Both the position numbers and the translations under genes were made by a program. The notes under the pieces are model-generated. The model did no database searches. It was not told the origin of the DNA and worked only from the letters and a program-made list of their open reading frames with translations. Shown here one piece after another: positions 17,165-25,416 of a stretch of DNA of 64,000 bases (position 1 is its first letter; every line of letters begins with the position of its first letter). Location: NCBI RefSeq assembly GCF_034718895.1, contig NZ_JAYERP010000001.1, positions 744,001 to 808,000 on the forward strand, written 5' to 3'. Source of the DNA: Paenibacillus phoenicis (lineage in GTDB: Bacteria; Bacillota; Bacilli; Paenibacillales; Paenibacillaceae).

Positions 17165-17400
17165 AATCCTTGGCACTATTCACCTTCCTTCGAGGCGTGT
17201 AGAGTTGGCCGCTGTGCCGGGCACCGACAGCAACACTGAGCGCCTTGAATGCCGTCGAGGACCCGCTCGATCGCTTTGTCGAGATTCTTGAGAGATTCTT
17301 GAGCTGCTTCTGGATGCTGCGGATGGATTCGACAGAAGGTGCCGAGGAAGGGAACAGCCAGCGGATAAGAAGCTCAGACGCGTACCGGAGAAACAGATTT
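17165..17400 (-). mobile_element. Degraded IS110-family transposase remnant
   Basis: On the minus strand one frame reads 'SVESIRSIQKQLKNL' and a second continues 'LKNLDKAIERVLDGIQGAQ', then a third gives 'LLSVPG'. In IS110 transposases these form one continuous stretch before the Transposase_20 domain. An 11-base tandem duplication (TCAAGAATCTC on the minus strand) causes the first shift. The rest of the domain is deleted. The block lies between two permease genes that should be adjacent, so it is an insertion scar inside the operon. The remainder of 17086-17535 has only a CATCCCCCGGGGGATG palindrome near 17470. Confidence 0.6.
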
Positions 17401-17535
17401 AAGGGGTAGATGCTACTGGAGGCAGAAGGATTTCCCTGAATGGACCCTACGTTCCATTGTCCAGAGGCATCCCCCGGGGGATGGAAATGAACCTAAAAGA
17501 GCTTTCAAAAGATACTATACGAGGAGGTGTGAGTG

Positions 17536-18375
17536 ATGGGGGAGAGCAGTAAACGCCGTTTTTTGTTCGGTCTGGTTCCTAATCTGGTTTTGGCCGTTTT
17601 CTCCATGACCTGCATATTTCCGGCGATATGGCTATTCTATTCTTCGCTTAAAGGGAAGGCCGAGTTCTACGCCAATCCGATTTCATTGCCGCACAGCCCG
17701 AATTTTCTGCAATATATTGCGATTTTGACCAAAAGTAAAATCCTGCTGTGGATGGGCAACACCATCCGGAATAGCGTGCTGTCGCTGGCGATCATCCTGA
17801 TTCTTGGCTTTATTATCGGTTACTTTCTTTCCCGCTTCCGGTTTAAAGGGAAAAATGCGCTTTACAACTACTACCTGCTCGGGATGCTAGTTCCGATTCA
17901 TGCCTTAATGGTTCCGATGTACGTGCTGTTTACGAAAACCGGGATGGGCGATCAATGGTACACGCTGATTCTACCGTATGCGGCCTTCGGTTTGCCGATT
18001 TCGATTTTCCTGGTAGAGAGCTATGTGCGAAGCATTCCTATTGAAGTAGAGGAGGCTGCCAATATTGATGGCTGCAGCTTCCATCGCACTCTGTTTAGCA
18101 TCGTGCTTCCGATGTGCCAGCCGATCCTTGTCACCGTCGGCATCATTCAATTTTTTATCGTATGGAATGAATTTACGTTTGCGTTGATCCTGATCAGCAA
18201 GGAAAACCTGATGACCGTGCCTGTCGGCATCACGCTGTTCAAAGGACAGTTCGTAACCGATTATCCGAAAATGATGGCCTCGATGCTAATCGCTATTTTT
18301 CCCGCTATGGCACTATATTTCGCGTTCTCCAAGCAGATCATCAAGGGTATGGTCGCCGGTTCGGTCAAGGGTTGA
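17536..18375 (+). CDS. Sugar ABC transporter permease (MalG type)
   Basis: A ~279-residue CUT1 inner-membrane permease with six predicted helices and the EAA loop 'EEAANIDGCSFHRTLFSIVLP'. The C-terminus 'IIKGMVAGSVKG' is the usual ending of MalG-type partners. The ATG at 17536 is chosen because GAGGAGG lies 7 bases upstream; an adjacent in-frame GTG at 17533 is less well spaced. It partners with the permease at 16174 across the IS110 scar. Its own strong ribosome binding site means it can still be translated if the message reads through the scar. Confidence 0.9.
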   Translation: MGESSKRRFLFGLVPNLVLAVFSMTCIFPAIWLFYSSLKGKAEFYANPISLPHSPNFLQYIAILTKSKILLWMGNTIRNSVLSLAIILILGFIIGYFLSRFRFKGKNALYNYYLLGMLVPIHALMVPMYVLFTKTGMGDQWYTLILPYAAFGLPISIFLVESYVRSIPIEVEEAANIDGCSFHRTLFSIVLPMCQPILVTVGIIQFFIVWNEFTFALILISKENLMTVPVGITLFKGQFVTDYPKMMASMLIAIFPAMALYFAFSKQIIKGMVAGSVKG

Positions 18376-18430
18376 TTCGCACCATTGAAACAGGAATGAC
18401 AACAATTACGCATCAAGGATGGGGAGACTT

Positions 18431-20947
18431 ATGAAAAGATTTGATTTAAACGACGCATGGCTTCTGCATGAGGCGCCGCTGCATTGGGGCAAAGACAGCC
18501 TGACGGCTGTAAAAGCTTTGAAGGAAGGCTGGTATCCTTGCTCGCTTCCAACTGATGTTCGCATTCCTCTGATCGAGAATGGCATAATTCAGGAGCCGCT
18601 TGAGTCCGATCATGCGCTCGCCAGCGAATGGATCGAACAGCGTTCCTGGTGGTACACCAAGGAATTCGACGGCACGGGTATCGATTTTGACAGTGACATT
18701 ATTGAGCTTGTCATTGAAACGATCGACACCAACAGCGATATTTTCGTCAACGATCAATATGTTGGCAGCCATCGCAATGTGCATTATCCGTTCGTCCGCA
18801 ACATCAAGGATGTTCTCACTCCCGGGAAAAACACGCTTACGGTGCGCGTCACTACCGGGCTGGAGGACGTTACCGACAACGATCTGTCGGAGCTCAACTG
18901 GGCGACCTGCCGTGAATACGATAACGGCGGCAAAGACCGCGGCGACTATCGCCGTTCCTACGTAAGACGTCCGCAATATACAGTGGGCTGGGACTGGGGG
19001 CCGCGCGTTGTCACCTGCGGGCTTGGCGGAAATGCATACCTGCGCTGCGAGAAAGAGATCGCGGTTCGCGAGGTGAAGCTCGTTACGGTCAGCGCTGACC
19101 AGACTGCCCGGCTTAAAGCCACGGTCAACATCGAAAACCTGGACATCATCGGGACGATAAACTGCGATCTGCAGATCGACATTTCCTATGACGGGCAATC
19201 CTGTGTGACGAAAAAGCTCGAGAACCTGCTTCTGACCTCCGGCACGAACTATTTTGATGTGGATCTAGAGGTGGAGAATGCCCGGCTGTGGTGGCCAGCG
19301 GGACATGGCGATCATCCGCTGTACGATGTGCGGGTATCTGCAGCGAGCGCGAACGCGAAGACCGAATATCCTGCATTCCAATTCGGCATCCGGACGGTCG
19401 AGCTGGATACGTCCATCCTGCGCGGCAAAGAGCGCAATTTCCGACTGATCGTCAACGGCGTTCCTATTTTCAGCAAAGGGGGCAACTGGGTTCCAGCTGA
19501 TTTCATCCATGCGCGTGTTACCGACGAGAAGTATGAGACCTTGATCCGCGAGGCGGTGGAAGCGAATTTCAACATGCTGCGCGTCTGGGGCGGCGGGCTG
19601 TTCGAGCGGGATATTTTCTACGATTTGTGCGACCAGAACGGTCTGCTGGTGTGGCAGGATTTCATGATGGCCTGCTCCACTTATCCTGACCATAAACGGG
19701 AATTCCGCGACGAGATGCGGGCCGAGATGGACTATCAGACCAAGCGCCTGCGCAACCGGGCATCCATTGCCTTGTTCTGCGGAACCAACGAAGTCCACTG
19801 GATTTTTAACAAATATGACAATCCACGATGGCAGATCGAGTTCAAGCATGAGAAGCAGTACGGCTTATATATTGCGAATATTCTCGCCAAAGAGATCATG
19901 TACAACAACTGCTCCCATATTCCTTACTGGAACAGCTCACCGTACGGCGGGGCGCTTCCGAACGACGATACGGTCGGCGATGTCCATCGCTGGCATAACG
20001 CCTTCATGAGCCTTAATATGGACGAGCGCATCGAGCCGAAGGACTTCGATACGGTAAACTCCAAATTCGTGAGTGAATACGGCTTCGTCGGCCCTTGTTC
20101 TCTGGAGAGCACGAAGAAGTATTTGGGCGGGGAAGAGATCGACTTCGACAGCGAAGTGTGGCAAATGCATTGCAACGTGTTTGAGAAAGGGACCGTCGTC
20201 ACGGGCATTGCTAAAAACTACCTTAACCGCACCGACAATTTATCCATCGAGGACTATCTGCTTTACGGCGGTATGGTGCACTCGCTCATGCTTGAGTATT
20301 CGCTGGAAGCGATCCGATTCAAGGAAAATTGCGGCGGCGCGCTGTTCTGGATGTACAACGATGCCTGGGGCGAAGTCGGCTGGACGATCATCGATTATTA
20401 TCTGAGCCGCAAAATCCCGTATTATGGCGTAAAACGCGCTTTGGCCCATACGAAGCTGTCGATGCGCGTGGTGGACGGAAACGTCGTTGTTCAAGGGATG
20501 AACGATACGGCAGAGAAGGTGAGTTTCCAGGCGGAATACGGCTATATTTCGTTCGACGGAACAGTTCGGCAGACGAGAACGCTGGAGATTTCCCTTGAGC
20601 CGCATAGCCGGGTTTACTTGCTTACGGAGAAGCTGCCGGATCAGGACTACACCAGAGGCAGCATGATGCTGATTCCAGATTCGGATACCGTGAACTCCAT
20701 ATCCCTGCGGACAGGCGATATGAAGACGATGGTATTTGATCCATCGCCGGTTGAAATCGTGAGCGATGAGCAGATCGGACCGGATCGAAAAATTACGCTG
20801 ACCAGCAAAGGGTATGCGCACGGTGTATATGTTGCGGGCGGTTATGACTGCTCCGACCTCTACTTCGATCTGCTGCCGGGTGAGGTGAAGACGATAACCG
20901 TCTATTCCGCAGGCAGCGAATCGCTTAAATTTGCTTCGGTCAGATAA
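18431..20947 (+). CDS. Beta-mannosidase (GH2)
   Basis: An 838-residue GH2 enzyme of the beta-mannosidase subgroup, which removes terminal beta-linked mannose from oligosaccharides. A jelly-roll domain begins 'KRFDLNDAWLLHEAP' and includes 'WWYTKEFD'; 'YVRRPQYTVGWDWGPR' is typical of bacterial beta-mannosidases. The TIM-barrel carries the acid/base E454 in 'CGTNEVHW' and the nucleophile E549 in 'SEYGF'. There is no signal peptide, so it acts on imported oligosaccharides. The ATG at 18431 is preferred over 18419 because GGATGGGGAG lies just before it. It follows the importer genes and precedes a sugar isomerase and a polyol dehydrogenase, forming a mannoside catabolic operon. Confidence 0.9.
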   Translation: MKRFDLNDAWLLHEAPLHWGKDSLTAVKALKEGWYPCSLPTDVRIPLIENGIIQEPLESDHALASEWIEQRSWWYTKEFDGTGIDFDSDIIELVIETIDTNSDIFVNDQYVGSHRNVHYPFVRNIKDVLTPGKNTLTVRVTTGLEDVTDNDLSELNWATCREYDNGGKDRGDYRRSYVRRPQYTVGWDWGPRVVTCGLGGNAYLRCEKEIAVREVKLVTVSADQTARLKATVNIENLDIIGTINCDLQIDISYDGQSCVTKKLENLLLTSGTNYFDVDLEVENARLWWPAGHGDHPLYDVRVSAASANAKTEYPAFQFGIRTVELDTSILRGKERNFRLIVNGVPIFSKGGNWVPADFIHARVTDEKYETLIREAVEANFNMLRVWGGGLFERDIFYDLCDQNGLLVWQDFMMACSTYPDHKREFRDEMRAEMDYQTKRLRNRASIALFCGTNEVHWIFNKYDNPRWQIEFKHEKQYGLYIANILAKEIMYNNCSHIPYWNSSPYGGALPNDDTVGDVHRWHNAFMSLNMDERIEPKDFDTVNSKFVSEYGFVGPCSLESTKKYLGGEEIDFDSEVWQMHCNVFEKGTVVTGIAKNYLNRTDNLSIEDYLLYGGMVHSLMLEYSLEAIRFKENCGGALFWMYNDAWGEVGWTIIDYYLSRKIPYYGVKRALAHTKLSMRVVDGNVVVQGMNDTAEKVSFQAEYGYISFDGTVRQTRTLEISLEPHSRVYLLTEKLPDQDYTRGSMMLIPDSDTVNSISLRTGDMKTMVFDPSPVEIVSDEQIGPDRKITLTSKGYAHGVYVAGGYDCSDLYFDLLPGEVKTITVYSAGSESLKFASVR

Positions 20948-21001
20948 ACATTAGTAAATTGCTAATTTCTAAAACACTGAAGATAAGGAGGGGCGCCCGT
21001 T

Positions 21002-21550
21002 ATGAAAAAATCAGTGTATCAGCATTTTAAGCCAATCATTCTGGATTATTACGACAAGGCCCATATCGTGCTGACCGAACAGGAGAAGGACAATCTGGAG
21101 ATCGCCGACTTCGGGCTGGATCAATTCGAGCAGGTGGGGCTTTCCATCGTCACCCTGATCAATACCGACCGCTGCTGTGCAAAGGAAATGGTGCTTCTGC
21201 CGGGACAGACCTGTCCCGAGCACAGGCACCCGGCGATTCCCGAGCTGAATTATCCGGGCAAGGAAGAGACCTTCCGCTGCCGCTACGGCACGGTGTACCT
21301 GTATGTGGAAGGCGAGCCCAGCTTGAGTAGTCGCGGTATTCTGCCGGAGAGCGGCAAAGAGCATTACTCCGTATTCCATGAAATCGTACTGAACGAGGGC
21401 GAGCAATATACGATTTATCCGAATACGAAGCACTGGTTCCAGGCAGGCCCGGCAGGTGCGGTCGTATCTGAATTCAGCACCAGAAGCCTGGACGAATACG
21501 ACATTTTTGCCGATCCCCGCATTGACCGGATTCCTCGCATCGAGGACTGA
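21002..21550 (+). CDS. D-lyxose/D-mannose ketol-isomerase (cupin)
   Basis: A 182-residue cupin protein matching D-lyxose ketol-isomerases (the B. subtilis YdaE family). These Mn-dependent enzymes interconvert D-lyxose and D-xylulose and, in characterised members, D-mannose and D-fructose. Metal ligands are visible: H74 and H76 in 'CPEHRHP', a glutamate at 88/89 in 'GKEETFRC', and H144 in 'YPNTKHWF'. It starts after AAGGAGGGG, 54 bases beyond the beta-mannosidase. Directly after an enzyme that releases mannose, the likely job is converting free mannose to fructose without phosphorylation (inference). Confidence 0.85.
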   Translation: MKKSVYQHFKPIILDYYDKAHIVLTEQEKDNLEIADFGLDQFEQVGLSIVTLINTDRCCAKEMVLLPGQTCPEHRHPAIPELNYPGKEETFRCRYGTVYLYVEGEPSLSSRGILPESGKEHYSVFHEIVLNEGEQYTIYPNTKHWFQAGPAGAVVSEFSTRSLDEYDIFADPRIDRIPRIED

Positions 21551-21587
21551 TGAATTAAAATAATCACGCAAGATGGAGGCGTTTCTG

Positions 21588-22628
21588 TTGAACAATCGCG
21601 CAGCATTTATGACCGACCTGAAGCAAATGGATATCCGTGAAATTCCAGTGCCCGAGCCCAAAGAGAAGGAGGTGCTCGTCAAGCTTGAATACGTCGGCAT
21701 CTGCGGATCGGACGTGCATTATTACGAGCATGGCAAAATCGGCGACTTTATTGTCAACGGCGATTTTATCCTCGGGCACGAGTGCGCGGGCACGGTCGTC
21801 GCTATCGGGAAGGGCGTCAAGCAGCTGCAGGTAGGAGACCGCGTAGCTCTGGAGCCGGGCGTGACCTGCGGACAATGCGAATTTTGCAAAAGCGGACGCT
21901 ACAATCTGTGTCCCGATGTGGAATTTCTCGCTACCCCGCCTTATCATGGATGCTTTGAAAACTACATTGCATTCCCAGAGAACATGGCGTTCAAGCTTCC
22001 TAGTTCTATTACGACCAGAGAGGGCGCGCTCGTCGAGCCGCTTTCGGTTGGCATGCACGCTGCCAAACAGGGCGGCGTCACGCTCGGCAGCTCCGTGGTC
22101 ATTCTTGGCGCAGGCTGTATCGGCCTGACGACATTGCTGGCCTCCAAAGCGTTTGGCGCTATCGACATTACTGTTGTGGACGTCATTCCAAAGCGGCTGG
22201 ATAAAGCGCTGGAGCTTGGAGCAACGCGAGTCATCAATGCGGCCGAGATGGACGCGGTCAAGCTGATTTACGAGCTAACGGACGGTGAAGGCGTGGATAT
22301 TGTCATGGAGACCGCAGGCGCGGTAAAAACGGTACAGCAGACCGCGTACATGGTCAAGCGGGGCGGGACAGTCGTGCTGGTCGGCATGGCGCCGCAGGAT
22401 ATCATTGAATACAACTTCGCCAAGCTGCTGGGCAAGGAGGCGGAGATCAAAACGGTGTTCCGCTACCGGAACATCTACCCCCAGGCGATCAAGGCGATGG
22501 ACGAAGGGCTCATCGACGTGTCCGGCATTGTGACTCACGAATACAGCTTCGATGAAATTGCCGAGGCATTTGACGTCAACATCAACCGGAAAAACGACGT
22601 CGTAAAGATTATCATCAAAATCACTTAA
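21588..22628 (+). CDS. Zinc-dependent polyol dehydrogenase (sorbitol/L-iditol type)
   Basis: A 346-residue medium-chain dehydrogenase of the sorbitol/xylitol group. It has 'VGICGSDVHYYEHG' (catalytic zinc Cys and the following His), 'GHECAGTVVAIGKG', the structural zinc cluster 'CGQCEFCKSGRYNLC', 'GALVEPLSVGMHA' and the nucleotide motif 'GAGCIG'. Such enzymes oxidise polyols to ketoses with NAD+ or run in reverse. The likely start is TTG at 21588, because GGAGG is embedded in the ATGGAGG at 21573 and stands 8 bases upstream of the TTG. As last gene of the mannoside operon it could act on fructose, mannitol or sorbitol; the true substrate is not readable from sequence. Confidence 0.87.
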   Translation: MNNRAAFMTDLKQMDIREIPVPEPKEKEVLVKLEYVGICGSDVHYYEHGKIGDFIVNGDFILGHECAGTVVAIGKGVKQLQVGDRVALEPGVTCGQCEFCKSGRYNLCPDVEFLATPPYHGCFENYIAFPENMAFKLPSSITTREGALVEPLSVGMHAAKQGGVTLGSSVVILGAGCIGLTTLLASKAFGAIDITVVDVIPKRLDKALELGATRVINAAEMDAVKLIYELTDGEGVDIVMETAGAVKTVQQTAYMVKRGGTVVLVGMAPQDIIEYNFAKLLGKEAEIKTVFRYRNIYPQAIKAMDEGLIDVSGIVTHEYSFDEIAEAFDVNINRKNDVVKIIIKIT

Positions 22629-22730
22629 TCTAATAAGCTGGATGCAAGGGACTGTTCCAAAAGTAGTTATCCAATGAGAGTTTTCTTTATCAGGAACAGA
22701 TGAATCGAGCAACACGATTTCAATTGTATG

Positions 22731-22780
22731 AAAAAAGCGTAAGTTCTAGGGCTAGATCAGCCCCGGAATTTGCGCTTTTT
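22731..22780 (+). terminator. Terminator after the mannoside operon
   Basis: A long imperfect stem (GCG...AA...TTC...GGGCT with AGCCC...GAA...TT...CGC, 22737-22774) has A-tracts before and T-tracts after it, so it can work in both directions. It is about 100 bases after the dehydrogenase stop. Confidence 0.75.
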
Positions 22781-22977
22781 GCTTCATGGTGGCCCACTTG
22801 GGCATATTATCAATGGGCAAGTGAAGGCTGCCCGACCTGTAAGTGTACTTTTGGGCAGGTCGCGTAGCAGGGAACGCCGAATTCCTTGATTTTTAGCGGC
22901 GAATACAATGCCGAATATAGTAGCGAAGTATAATGCTACATAGAATCTGGACAGCAAAAAAGGAGTTTCTTAGTTGT
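22781..22977. other. Structured intergenic region, probable IS debris
   Basis: No gene is visible. Two adjacent inverted repeats occur: CACTTG...CAAGTG (about 22797-22824) and CGACCTG...CAGGTCG (about 22840-22865). TGGACAGC at about 22948 just precedes the IS3-type ORF and looks like the tip of that element. GGGACTGTTCCAAAAGTAG near 22649 also resembles an insertion-sequence end. Confidence 0.35.
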
Positions 22978-23145
22978 ATGGCAACAAGTAGAAGAAAGTT
23001 TACACCGGAGGAGAAAGCGCGAATCGTACTGGAAATTTTAAAGGAAGAAAAGTCGGTTGCGCAGCTCTCATCTGAGCATGGTATTCATGCAAATGTCCTC
23101 AACGGGTGGAAATCGGAAACTGTCCAGAATCTATCGCAATTGTTC
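22978..23145 (+). pseudogene. Truncated IS3-family OrfA transposase
   Basis: The ORF reads 'MATSRRKFTPEEKARIVLEI' and continues 'LKEEKSVAQLSSEHGIHANV', the N-terminal helix-turn-helix of IS3-family OrfA proteins. Around 'NLSQLF' it leaves the family and runs into a terminator, so OrfA is cut to roughly half. OrfB and the catalytic DDE domain are absent. It marks the boundary between the mannoside operon and the next importer. Confidence 0.72.
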
Positions 23146-23162
23146 GTGATTTATCATTACAG

Positions 23163-23196
23163 GAAAAAACCTAAGCTGACAAGCTTAGGCTTTTTT
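23163..23196. terminator. Bidirectional terminator
   Basis: A perfect 8-bp stem CCTAAGCT-GACA-AGCTTAGG (23170-23189) with A-run before and T-run after. It separates the IS3 fragment from the next promoter region. 23197-23392 is AT-rich and carries no recognisable gene. Confidence 0.82.
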
Positions 23197-23392
23197 CTAC
23201 ATTTAAAACTTATTACATATATTGATTATGTCATATTGAATGTTACACAAAAATGGATATATAAACCAATTTATTCCTAGAAATTTACACATATTAAGCC
23301 TTAGAGGTGACTTTTACAAAAAATATCTTGGAATTTTTCTTATAGCATATTGAATATATTCATTTATATCGAATATTATTAACACATAGAAA

Positions 23393-23406
23393 AGAAAACG
23401 CTTGCA
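23393..23406 (+). promoter_or_regulatory. Candidate CcpA (cre) site before importer operon 2
   Basis: AGAAAACGCTTGCA matches the cre consensus TGNAANCGNTNNCA at all fixed positions except the first. It lies 90 bases before the first permease gene. CcpA would repress the operon during growth on preferred sugars. No clear -35/-10 pair was assigned in the AT-rich stretch upstream. Confidence 0.5.
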
Positions 23407-23495
23407 ACTAAGGGGGGAGTCTATCGCAAAGTTAGCAGCTTAGGAGTACAAGTCACTAGAATCCATCCAACGAAGCTTTAGGAGGTGAACACAGC

Positions 23496-24404
23496 ATGGG
23501 ATCCAGTAAATTACGCAAAATTTGGTATTTCCGGCACATCTACTTGTTTTTACTTCCGGCGATCATTTGGTATCTCATTTTTGCCTATTATCCGATGTAC
23601 GGCATTTTAATAGCGTTCAAAGATTTCAAATACAATCTGGGCATATTAGGGAGCCCGTGGGCTGGCTTTAAGTATTTCGAACAGTTCTTAAACGATTCCA
23701 GCTTTTACGATGTCCTCCGCAATACCTTGTCCATCAGCGCGCTCAAACTGATTTTCGGATTTCCAGCGCCGTTGATCCTGGCCTTGATGCTCAATGCGGT
23801 GATGCACCGGAGGCTCAAGAGAGTGTTCCAAACGATTTCTTATTTGCCGCACTTCGTTTCGTGGGTTGTTGTCGTGACTTTGCTGCAAAAAATCCTGTCC
23901 CCGAACGTTGGGCTGATTAATGACATCCGGTATCAAATGGGGTTGGAACCGATCTTCTTTATGGGTAAGCCGGAATTGTTCTATCCGTTGGTCGTCATAT
24001 CCGACATCTGGAAAGGGGTCGGTTGGGGATCGATCATTTACTTGGCTGCGTTAACGAACATCGATCCGCATTTGTATGAGGCTGCGGAAATCGACGGGGC
24101 CGGAAGGTGGAGTAAGCTGTTTAAAATTACGCTTCCGAGCCTGACGCCAACGATCGCGATCCTGCTCATCTTCTCGCTCAGCGGCATTCTGAACGCAGGC
24201 TTTGACCAGATTTGGCTGATGCAAACCCCGGCTACTTTAAGCGTGTCGGAGATATTGGACACTTATGTACTTAAAACGGGACTCCAGCAAGGGCAATTAG
24301 CTTATTCCACTGCCATCGGTTTATTCAAATCAGCGATCTCACTTGGGCTCATTGTGCTTGTCAATTATATCTCCAGAAAAGTGAGCGAGGTATCGCTATG
24401 GTAA
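23496..24404 (+). CDS. ABC transporter permease (LplB type)
   Basis: A 302-residue CUT1 permease of the LplB group, recognisable from 'LLPAIIWYLIFAYYPMYGI', 'IAFKDF', 'TISYLPHFVSWVVVV' and the EAA loop 'YEAAEIDGAGRWSKLFKITLP'. Six transmembrane helices are predicted. AGGAGGTG precedes the ATG. It is the first gene of an operon running permease, permease, binding protein, two oxidoreductases. LplB-type systems import complex oligosaccharides; no ATPase is encoded nearby. Confidence 0.92.
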   Translation: MGSSKLRKIWYFRHIYLFLLPAIIWYLIFAYYPMYGILIAFKDFKYNLGILGSPWAGFKYFEQFLNDSSFYDVLRNTLSISALKLIFGFPAPLILALMLNAVMHRRLKRVFQTISYLPHFVSWVVVVTLLQKILSPNVGLINDIRYQMGLEPIFFMGKPELFYPLVVISDIWKGVGWGSIIYLAALTNIDPHLYEAAEIDGAGRWSKLFKITLPSLTPTIAILLIFSLSGILNAGFDQIWLMQTPATLSVSEILDTYVLKTGLQQGQLAYSTAIGLFKSAISLGLIVLVNYISRKVSEVSLW

Positions 24405-24437
24405 TAAGCCAACGGCAAGCATGAGGAGGTTGTGCGC

Positions 24438-25358
24438 ATGGGGGCAAAAAGGCTGACGTCGGCGGACCGAATCTATATGGTGCTTAACTATTCGGTGTTG
24501 TTTATATTTTGCGCCACGGCGCTGTATCCCTTTATCTATTTCCTGGCCCTTTCGTTTAATGACGGCTACGACGCGATGAAGGGCGGAATCTATTTTTTTC
24601 CTAGAGTCTTTACGTTAGAGAACTATGCAAAAGCGTTTACCAACCCATTGATCTTAAATTCGTTTTATATTTCGGTGACCCGAACCGTTATCGTTACGGT
24701 TGGCTCGGTATTGTTGACGGCTTTGCTGGCTTATGCGCTTTCGCGGAAAGGCTTGCCGGGCCGAAAGTATATCGTCTTCTTCTTTTTCTTTACCACTCTG
24801 TTCAGCGGGGGCTTGATCCCAACCTTTATCCTGTTCCGGCAAATCCACATTCTCAACACGTTTTGGGTATTGGTGCTGCCTTCCCTTTACAGCTTCTTTA
24901 ACGCGATTATTATGAAAACCTTCTTTGACGGAATTCCCGAGGCTTTGTCAGAGTCGGCCCGGATCGATGGTGCCAGCGAGTTATCCGTATTCGCCAGAAT
25001 CATCCTGCCGCTCTCGATGCCGGTGCTGGCGACCATTGCCTTGTTTGTTGGGGTAGGGGTGTGGAATGACTGGTTCACCGGGCAGTTTTTTATCCAAAAT
25101 GAGAAATTACACCCTGCCGCGACATTCCTGAACAAAATGATCAGTGAAGCTTCCTTCCAGTCGATGACCTCGTCGTCGGGGAACAGCGGTTCTGCGATTC
25201 AGAACATGACCGAATCCCAGCTGGAGCTGCGGGGAGTGACTCCGGAAGCCTTGCGGATGACGTTCGTCATCATTATTACCACACCGATCATTTGTGTGTA
25301 TCCATTTCTCCAGAAGTATTTCGTGAAAGGCGTATTGGTTGGTTCGCTTAAGGAGTAG
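24438..25358 (+). CDS. ABC transporter permease (LplC/YtcP type)
   Basis: A ~306-residue partner permease with six helices, 'SFNDGYDAMKGGIYFFPR' near the N-terminus (diagnostic of the LplC/YtcP group), 'GGLIPTFIL' and the EAA loop 'SESARIDGASELSVFARIILP'. The C-terminus is 'YFVKGVLVGSLKE'. The ATG at 24438 has GAGGAGG 7 bases upstream; the GTG at 24432 is too close to it. Only 33 bases separate it from the upstream permease gene. A hairpin separates it from the binding-protein gene. Confidence 0.92.
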   Translation: MGAKRLTSADRIYMVLNYSVLFIFCATALYPFIYFLALSFNDGYDAMKGGIYFFPRVFTLENYAKAFTNPLILNSFYISVTRTVIVTVGSVLLTALLAYALSRKGLPGRKYIVFFFFFTTLFSGGLIPTFILFRQIHILNTFWVLVLPSLYSFFNAIIMKTFFDGIPEALSESARIDGASELSVFARIILPLSMPVLATIALFVGVGVWNDWFTGQFFIQNEKLHPAATFLNKMISEASFQSMTSSSGNSGSAIQNMTESQLELRGVTPEALRMTFVIIITTPIICVYPFLQKYFVKGVLVGSLKE

Positions 25359-25362
25359 TTGG

Positions 25363-25385
25363 TATAAAAGGCTAAGCCTTTTATA
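25363..25385 (+). promoter_or_regulatory. Intercistronic inverted repeat before the binding-protein gene
   Basis: TATAAAAGGCT (25363-25373) is repeated inverted as AGCCTTTTATA (25375-25385) with one base between. It fills the short gap between the permease and binding-protein genes. It could set the relative mRNA stability of the two halves of the operon. No terminator T-run follows. Confidence 0.5.
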
Positions 25386-25416
25386 TAAAAAATGTTCATT
25401 GAAAGGGGAGTAGCGT

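Noticed and set aside
22978..23280. Intact 115-aa transposase gene
   Set aside because: Only the N-terminal half of OrfA matches; the remainder reads through a terminator and AT-rich non-coding sequence.
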